NCBI GenBank assembly: GCA_019695185.1
Contig: JAIBAN010000051.1
Coordinates: 1-57,935, forward strand
Direction: 5' to 3'
DNA: 57,935 nt
Source: Blastocatellia bacterium
GTDB lineage: Bacteria > Acidobacteriota > Blastocatellia > Chloracidobacteriales > Chloracidobacteriaceae
Under the pieces are notes generated by a model. It did no database searches. It was given only the letters and a program-made list of their open reading frames with translations, and was not told the origin of the DNA. Of this stretch, positions 52,648 to 57,935 are shown piece by piece. Each line of letters begins with the position of its first letter. The first letter of the stretch is position 1. The position numbers and the translations under genes were made by a program.

Positions 52648-54054
52648 TCATCCGTGCGACAGCGCCCGCTGGCTGGCTGCACGGGTTTGCAAATGGTTGA
52701 CTTCTTCTTTGAACACTCGTCCACGGTGTTCGAAATTCTCAAACATGTCGAAACTGGCACAAGCCGGAGCCAACAGTACGACTTCGCCTGGTGCAGCCTG
52801 CCGAAACCCGGTTTCGACAGCCTCGCGCATGGATTCGCAACGGGTGACCAGCACATCGGCATCGAGTTCCGCTTCAATTTGAGAAGCAATCACTTCCGTG
52901 GCGGCTCCCAGCAAAATCACGCCCCGCGCCCGTTCGTTGAGGAGCGGGACCAAGGGGCGATAATCGCTGCCTTTATCTTTGCCGCCCAGTATCACAAACA
53001 GATTGCCGGGAAATGCTTCGATGGCTTTCATGGCCGCATCCACGTTGGTGGCTTTCGAGTCATTGAAAAACCGGACCTGTTCCACCTCGGCGACCCATTC
53101 CAGGCGGTGCTCCACGCCTTTGAATTCGGTTACGGTCTGCGCCAGTTGCTGTGGAGCAACTCCGCAAGCCAATCCGGCACAGAGCGCAGCCAATACGTTT
53201 TCGACGTTATGTTCGCCCCGGATGCCAATATCGCTCCGGTGCAACAGAACTTTTTCTCCCAGTGGGGTCCGCGAAATGATGTCATTCCCCCGAACAAACA
53301 GCCCCTCAGGCAATTCCCTTGTGCGGGAAAACAGCACAAAGGTTGCGTTTCGCGCCTGCAGCCGCTCCAATGCTTTGGGGGTCAAGGGGTCATCGGCATT
53401 GAGCACAGCCAGGGTGTCTGCGGTTTGATTGAGAAACATCCGGAATTTGGCTTCGGCATAAGCGTCAAAATCGGGATACCGGTCCAGATGGTCCGGTGTG
53501 ATATTGAGCAGCAGCCCTACATCAGGGCGAAAATCCCGAATCCCCTCAAGCTGAAAACTGCTGGTTTCAAGCACGGTAAACCCGTCATCACAAGACTGGT
53601 CAACCAGGCTGATGGCCGCTGTACCGATGTTTCCGCCGACCAGGGTTGGAAATCCGCCGTCTTTGAGCATCTCCCCGATCAGCGTGGTGGTGGTGGTTTT
53701 GCCGTTTGAACCGGTAATGGCCACAATCCTGCCTTTCAGGAAGCGGGCTGCCAGTTCAATTTCACCAATAATTGAAACACCTGCTGCGGCTGCCCTGTGC
53801 ATGGGCGCAATCGTCAGCGGAACACCAGGGCTGACCACAATTTCATCAGCGTTTAGAAAGTGGGTTTCCTGATGCCCCCCCAGGTCAAGCACAACCCCCA
53901 GGGAACGCATCCGGGCAGCCTCCGCACCAAGTGCAGCTTCACTGCGCTGGTCGGTCAACACCACCTGCGCCCCCCGTTTGGCCAGCCATTCGGCGGCTGC
54001 CAATCCGCTGCGGGCGGCTCCAACTACGGTAATGCGTTGACCGGTTACATCCAC
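52648..54054 (-). CDS. murD: UDP-N-acetylmuramoyl-L-alanine-D-glutamate ligase (MurD)
   Basis: A 468-residue Mur ligase adding D-Glu to UDP-MurNAc-L-Ala. GTG start with AAGGGA ahead. Landmarks: ITVVGAARSGLAAAEWL (~8-24), SPGVPLTIAPMHRAA, ATP loop ITGSNGKTTTTTLIGEML (~113-130), NITPDHLDRYPDFDAYAEAK, and the C-terminal region FNDSKATNVDAAMKAIEAF and LGGKDKGSDY. Order and length are normal. In this cluster murD follows mraY and precedes ftsW, the common bacterial order. Confidence 0.97.
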   Translation of the reverse strand: MDVTGQRITVVGAARSGLAAAEWLAKRGAQVVLTDQRSEAALGAEAARMRSLGVVLDLGGHQETHFLNADEIVVSPGVPLTIAPMHRAAAAGVSIIGEIELAARFLKGRIVAITGSNGKTTTTTLIGEMLKDGGFPTLVGGNIGTAAISLVDQSCDDGFTVLETSSFQLEGIRDFRPDVGLLLNITPDHLDRYPDFDAYAEAKFRMFLNQTADTLAVLNADDPLTPKALERLQARNATFVLFSRTRELPEGLFVRGNDIISRTPLGEKVLLHRSDIGIRGEHNVENVLAALCAGLACGVAPQQLAQTVTEFKGVEHRLEWVAEVEQVRFFNDSKATNVDAAMKAIEAFPGNLFVILGGKDKGSDYRPLVPLLNERARGVILLGAATEVIASQIEAELDADVLVTRCESMREAVETGFRQAAPGEVVLLAPACASFDMFENFEHRGRVFKEEVNHLQTRAASQRALSHG

Positions 54055-54177
54055 TTGGTTTTCCCTTTCTTAACCGCTTGATTTTCTTCGTTTAAGAAGC
54101 GCTTCCTTGGTTTGGAAGTAAAGTGTAAATGCCTGTTCAAACTGAATTTTTCCTGTAAAAAATCACGCAAGAAAATT

Positions 54178-55290
54178 TCAGCGCAGTTTTAAGGTTGCCA
54201 ATCCCAGCAAGACAAAAAGAAATTGGAGAATCAGGAACCGAAAAACAATTTTGGTTTCCTTCCAGCCGAGTTCCTCAAAGTGGTGGTGAATCGGTGTCAT
54301 TTTGAAAATGCGTTTGCCGATTTTCGTGACCGGGTCTTTGGTCATTTTGTAGTAACTGGTCTGCAAAATGACTGAAAGCGTCTCAATCACATAAATTCCG
54401 CCAAGCATCGTCAGCAGCAGTTCCTGTTTGATCAGAATCGCCACACAGCCAATGCTGCCACCCAACGCAAGACTGCCGACATCGCCCATAAAGACTTCTG
54501 CCGGATGGGCGTTGAACCATAAAAAACCGAGACAGGCACCAGCCATTGCCGCACAGAAAATCGTGACTTCCCACACAGCCGGGTTGGGTGAGAGTCCCAG
54601 GTAAATCGCCCCGGCGGTAAAACCGGTGACAAAGGTCAATCCACCCAGAGCGCTGGTCACCACAAACGTGGTGCTGCTCGCCAGTCCATCCAAACCATCA
54701 GTCAGATTGACTGCGTTTGAGTAACCGACCATGAGAAAGATCATGAATCCCAAATAAGGGATCCAACCGATATTGGGGCTGAAGTCCTTGAAAAACGGAA
54801 CACTCAACCGGGTTGAGTAACCACCCCAGAAAATGATGGCCAAGCCCAAAACCAAAGCGGTAACCAGTTGGCCCACCAGCTTTTGTTTACTGGTCAAACC
54901 CAGGTTGCGCTTCTGTTTGATTTTTATGTAATCGTCCAGAAACCCGATCAGTCCGTGAAAGATCAGGCAGAAAAACACGATCCAAACGTACTTTTCCGCC
55001 AGATTCGACCAAAGCAGCGTTGACATACCGATGGAAACAATCATCAACACGCCACCCATGGTTGGGGTTCCCCGTTTGGCCTGATGGGCCCGGACGCCCT
55101 CTTCACGGATTTCCTGACCGAACTTCAGAACCCGGAGTTTTTCAATCATGAACGGCCCCAGTGCGAGACTGATGACCATTGATGTGATCGCCGCCAGGAC
55201 TGCCCGGAACGAAACATATTCAAAGACCCGCAATGGCCCGAAATTCGGGTTTAACTGCCGCAGCACGTCATAAAGCAGGTAATAGAGCAC
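54178..55290 (-). CDS. mraY: Phospho-N-acetylmuramoyl-pentapeptide transferase (MraY)
   Basis: About 370 residues from a GTG at 55290 (MLYYLLYDVLRQL when read as Met), preceded by GGTGAAGG; the frame extends 26 codons further, unlike the family. It is a polytopic enzyme that transfers phospho-MurNAc-pentapeptide to undecaprenyl phosphate, forming lipid I. Signatures: AKRGTPTMGGVLMIVS, GFLDDYIKIKQKRNLGL with the catalytic DD pair, NAVNLTDGLDGLAS, FMGDVGSLALGGSIG, and the HHH motif TPIHHHFEELGWKE. Ten membrane helices are visible. It sits 127 bp after murF. Confidence 0.96.
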   Translation of the reverse strand: MLYYLLYDVLRQLNPNFGPLRVFEYVSFRAVLAAITSMVISLALGPFMIEKLRVLKFGQEIREEGVRAHQAKRGTPTMGGVLMIVSIGMSTLLWSNLAEKYVWIVFFCLIFHGLIGFLDDYIKIKQKRNLGLTSKQKLVGQLVTALVLGLAIIFWGGYSTRLSVPFFKDFSPNIGWIPYLGFMIFLMVGYSNAVNLTDGLDGLASSTTFVVTSALGGLTFVTGFTAGAIYLGLSPNPAVWEVTIFCAAMAGACLGFLWFNAHPAEVFMGDVGSLALGGSIGCVAILIKQELLLTMLGGIYVIETLSVILQTSYYKMTKDPVTKIGKRIFKMTPIHHHFEELGWKETKIVFRFLILQFLFVLLGLATLKLR

Positions 55291-55416
55291 AGATTCCGAA
55301 CCTTCACCTTTCCCAATGTTGTTTTGCGATGAAAGCCATGTTTCTGTTTCCAAACCCTGGGACCGCACCCCCTCAACCTTCAGTCCTGGATTTGGGTTCT
55401 ACCTCCTTGAAGTGCT

Positions 55417-56889
55417 TCACCGAACATGAGCAGCCTGGGCATCCGGCATTCCGGCCAGACCAAACCGCTCTTTTAATTGTTCAATCACGAGTTCCGTTTT
55501 CACACCTCGTGAACCTTTGACCAAAACCACATCCCCGGCCCCCACCTGTTCGGCCAGCCACAGTCCGGCAGCCGCCGAGTCAGCCGCGAAATGAAGTTGT
55601 GTTTCAGCCATGCCGGCTTCCCGTGCGCCCTGTAACAAGTCAGCCGCCAAACCGCGAACCCCGACAATCAGCCCGATTCCCAATTGGGCGGCCAGCTTTC
55701 CGCATTCGGCATGGAGCCGGGCAGCTTCAGGTCCAAGCTCCAGCATTTCCCCGGCCACCAGCACCGTGCGCCCGGCAGCGGGAACGGCGGCCAGCAATTT
55801 GGTCGCTTCCTGCAAAGCTGTCGGATTTGAATTGTAGGTGTCGTCAACCATTGTGAAACCAGCCTCGAAGGTCAGGATTTCACCCCGGTGATAAGCTGCT
55901 TTGGTGGTACTCAGTGCCTGTGCAATCACCTCCGGCGTCAATCCGAAGCGAAGGCCGCTGGCGGCGGCGGCTAAAGCATTCAAAATAAAGTGTTCACCAG
56001 GCAATGAGAGTGCCACCGGGGCGCTCCCCTTTGGTGTCACAAGCGTAAAACGGCTACCAAGCAGGCCATTTGTCACCACGTCATGAGCCGTCACATGCGC
56101 CAGTTCATGGCGTCCGAAGGTCAGGAGGCGAGCCTGCGGATGGCGTTCGTCAAAAGCAATCTTGGCCATCCGGTAGACGCGTTCATCATCCGCATTCAAA
56201 ATTGCCGTTCCATCCGACCGCATCCCCTGCACGATTTCCGCTTTTGCAGTGGCAATTCCTTCAATACTTGAAAAATTTTCCAAATGTACCGGGGCAACGT
56301 TGACCACCACGCTGACCCAGGGCGGCGCAATTTCCGTCAAACGAGTGATCTCGCCGGCGAAACTCATGCCCATTTCAAGCACGGCAAAATCAAAATCCTC
56401 CATGTTTGCACCATCCGAAATCATTTTGAGGACGGTCAGCGGCAACCCATAGGCATTATTCAAATTCCCCACCGATTTATGGACCCGGCCAGTCTGTTCC
56501 AAGACACGGGCCGTCATTTCCTTGGTGGTGGTTTTGCCCATGCTGCCGGTGATGCCGATGATGGGTTTGCCCCATTCGGCCAGCAGGTTATGAGCCAAAT
56601 CCTGCAACGCCCGTAGTGGATCCGCTACCATCAGGCATCGGCTGCGGTCAGCTTCACTCAGTTCCGGCAACTCCTTGGCAATTACTGCCCCGCAGGCTCC
56701 ACGGTCCAACGCAGCTTTGACAAAAGCATGCCCGTCAAAGACCTCGCCTGTGACCGCAAAAAACAGCTCACCGGCCCGAACCGTGCGGGAGTCAATCGAA
56801 AAGCCGCAGGGCTCCAGCGCCGCGAACTCGGCTGGCAGGTGCAGGCGATTGTGCGCTCCGGCCAGGCGGGCCAGCTCATGAATGTGCAT
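55417..56889 (-). CDS. murF: UDP-MurNAc-tripeptide D-alanyl-D-alanine ligase (MurF)
   Basis: A 490-residue Mur ligase that adds D-Ala-D-Ala to the tripeptide precursor. ATP loop GITGSMGKTTTKEMTARVL (~112-130); landmarks KSVGNLNNAYGLPLTVL, FAVLEMGMSFAGEI, NVAPVHLENF, TMVDDTYNSNPTAL (~355-368), and the C-terminal VLVKGSRGVKTE. The ATG overlaps the end of murE by 14 bases, so translation is coupled. Length is slightly above the E. coli enzyme. Confidence 0.97.
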   Translation of the reverse strand: MHIHELARLAGAHNRLHLPAEFAALEPCGFSIDSRTVRAGELFFAVTGEVFDGHAFVKAALDRGACGAVIAKELPELSEADRSRCLMVADPLRALQDLAHNLLAEWGKPIIGITGSMGKTTTKEMTARVLEQTGRVHKSVGNLNNAYGLPLTVLKMISDGANMEDFDFAVLEMGMSFAGEITRLTEIAPPWVSVVVNVAPVHLENFSSIEGIATAKAEIVQGMRSDGTAILNADDERVYRMAKIAFDERHPQARLLTFGRHELAHVTAHDVVTNGLLGSRFTLVTPKGSAPVALSLPGEHFILNALAAAASGLRFGLTPEVIAQALSTTKAAYHRGEILTFEAGFTMVDDTYNSNPTALQEATKLLAAVPAAGRTVLVAGEMLELGPEAARLHAECGKLAAQLGIGLIVGVRGLAADLLQGAREAGMAETQLHFAADSAAAGLWLAEQVGAGDVVLVKGSRGVKTELVIEQLKERFGLAGMPDAQAAHVR

Positions 56890-57935
56890 AACTCGCCTCC
56901 GCCTTCAAACCGTCCAGTGCCTCGCGGGCGACTTCGCGGTCATCAAAATGAATCGTGGTTGGTCCCAAAATCTGATAGGTTTCATGTCCTTTTCCGGCAA
57001 TCACCACTAGGTCTCCCGGTCGGGCCTGCTCGATGGCACAGCCAATGGCCTGCCGGCGGTCCACAAATCGGTGAAACGGTTTTCCAACCCGGCGCAACCC
57101 GATTTCCACATCATCCAGAATTTGTTCCGGGGATTCGTTCCGGGGATTGTCGGAAGTGGCGATGATGATGTCACTGTGGGTTGCCGCAGCTTCGGCCATC
57201 AGAGGTCGCTTGCCCCGGTCACGGTCACCGCCACACCCAAACACTGTCACCACTCGACCGTTATGTGGTTCCACAATGGCACGCGCCGCACCCAAGGCAT
57301 TGACAATGGCATCCGGCGTATGGGCATAGTCCACCACCACCGTAAAGCCGTGCGAACCATCGTCAACCCGCTCAAACCGGCCCGGCACCTGGGCCACCGC
57401 AACTCCTGCCACGATTGCTTCGGGGGCGATACCCACAGCAAGTGCAGCAGCCGTTGAAGCCAGCAGGTTATAAACATGAGGGCGACCAATCAGGAACGAT
57501 TTCAGTTCAAACCGTCCGGCAACGGTGTGAACATCCAAGACCAATCCGTGCCCGGTCACTTCATACTGTTCAACCCCGACGTCAAGGTTTCGTTCAGCCA
57601 CGTTCCCAATCCCGTAACTGATTTTTCGTGCCGCGCCATTGGTTTCCCGGAAAAGCCGTTCACCAAAAGCATCATCCAGGTTGAGAACCAGGTTGTGCGG
57701 CTGGGGCCTGAGTCTTCCGTCAAACAACCGCTGTTTGGCGTCGAAATACGCCTCCATGGTTTTGTGGTAATCCAAATGGTCCTGGGTCAGGTTTGAAAAA
57801 ATCGCGGTGTCGAACGTCAGTGCCGAAACCCGATGCAGGTCAATTGCCACCGAGGAAACTTCCATTACGGCGTGGGAGCAGCCAGCCGTTACGGCCTTCC
57901 TCAAAAAGCGTTGAATTTCCGTGGCTTCCGGTGTC
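56876..57935 (-). CDS. murE: UDP-MurNAc-tripeptide synthetase MurE, 5' end outside the window
   Basis: The visible 352 residues are the central and C-terminal parts; the frame runs open to the window edge (TPEATEIQRFLRKAV at the cut), so about 140-150 N-terminal residues are missing. Landmarks: SHAVMEVSSVAIDLHRV, NLTQDHLDYHKTMEAYFDAKQRLF split over ~45-70, VDYAHTPDAI, FGCGGDRDRGKRPLMAEAA, and TSDNPRNESPEQILDD. The DNPR motif is the meso-diaminopimelate selectivity signature, so this bacterium should have DAP-type (Gram-negative-like) peptidoglycan. The gene ends inside the start of murF. Confidence 0.97.
   Translation of the reverse strand, partial: TPEATEIQRFLRKAVTAGCSHAVMEVSSVAIDLHRVSALTFDTAIFSNLTQDHLDYHKTMEAYFDAKQRLFDGRLRPQPHNLVLNLDDAFGERLFRETNGAARKISYGIGNVAERNLDVGVEQYEVTGHGLVLDVHTVAGRFELKSFLIGRPHVYNLLASTAAALAVGIAPEAIVAGVAVAQVPGRFERVDDGSHGFTVVVDYAHTPDAIVNALGAARAIVEPHNGRVVTVFGCGGDRDRGKRPLMAEAAATHSDIIIATSDNPRNESPEQILDDVEIGLRRVGKPFHRFVDRRQAIGCAIEQARPGDLVVIAGKGHETYQILGPTTIHFDDREVAREALDGLKAEASYAHS

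Overview
The window reads as a piece of chromosome from a free-living, Gram-negative, heterotrophic bacterium. It most resembles Acidobacteriota, perhaps Blastocatellia. That placement is an inference from gene content: many Hanks-type Ser/Thr kinases (including one with an N-terminal region typical of acidobacterial kinases), large NHL-repeat secreted proteins, an ECF sigma factor of the kind common in Acidobacteria and Planctomycetes, and a meso-diaminopimelate type MurE. No 16S rRNA, tRNA, phage, plasmid or insertion sequence was seen. Both edges cut genes: the left edge cuts or damages a sensor kinase, the right edge cuts murE.

Layout. 1-11 kb holds a signalling block: a propeller/Y_Y_Y sensor fused to a Ser/Thr kinase, a secreted unknown, a HEAT-repeat protein, an ECF sigma factor 8 bp behind a Ca2+-type P-ATPase, and a second membrane Ser/Thr kinase. 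11-20 kb holds a two-domain sugar-type oxidoreductase and two large exported NHL-repeat proteins (one with two PA14-like domains). 20-31 kb holds an orphan histidine kinase, an ARPP-1/DUF6569-like exported protein, an exported SGNH/GDSL hydrolase, an NtrC-type regulator, a peroxiredoxin, a methyltransferase, a YGQ-rich membrane protein, and a divergent pair of class III cyclase and Ser/Thr kinase. 31-41 kb holds housekeeping and accessory genes: GNAT, metG, citrate synthase, a degenerate M1-peptidase-like TPR protein, a WD40 Ser/Thr kinase and a glycerophosphodiesterase. 41-43.6 kb holds an apparent Fe-S operon (sufR-like regulator, mrp/apbC, a 71-aa protein) behind a strong promoter that predicts a leaderless mRNA. 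43.9-57.9 kb is a division and cell wall (dcw) cluster on the minus strand: murE-murF-mraY-murD-ftsW-murG-murC-murB-ftsQ-ftsA-ftsZ, closed by a terminator after ftsZ.

The most unusual signal is not a gene. At a dozen or more places the intergenic DNA is built from very short tandem repeats (7, 8 or 9 bp units such as GGGTTCA, GAGTTTT, GGACTGA, GTCTTGGGA) arranged as two facing, mutually complementary arms around a spacer of variable length. The G-rich or GT-rich arm is always 5' and its complement 3'. Often the 5' arm starts at or just after the stop codon of one gene and the 3' arm ends just before the start codon of the next. Several of those downstream genes lack a visible Shine-Dalgarno sequence. 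These elements even fill gaps inside the normally compact dcw operon. They recall the heptanucleotide STRR repeats of cyanobacteria, but the paired-arm layout and the varying unit look different.
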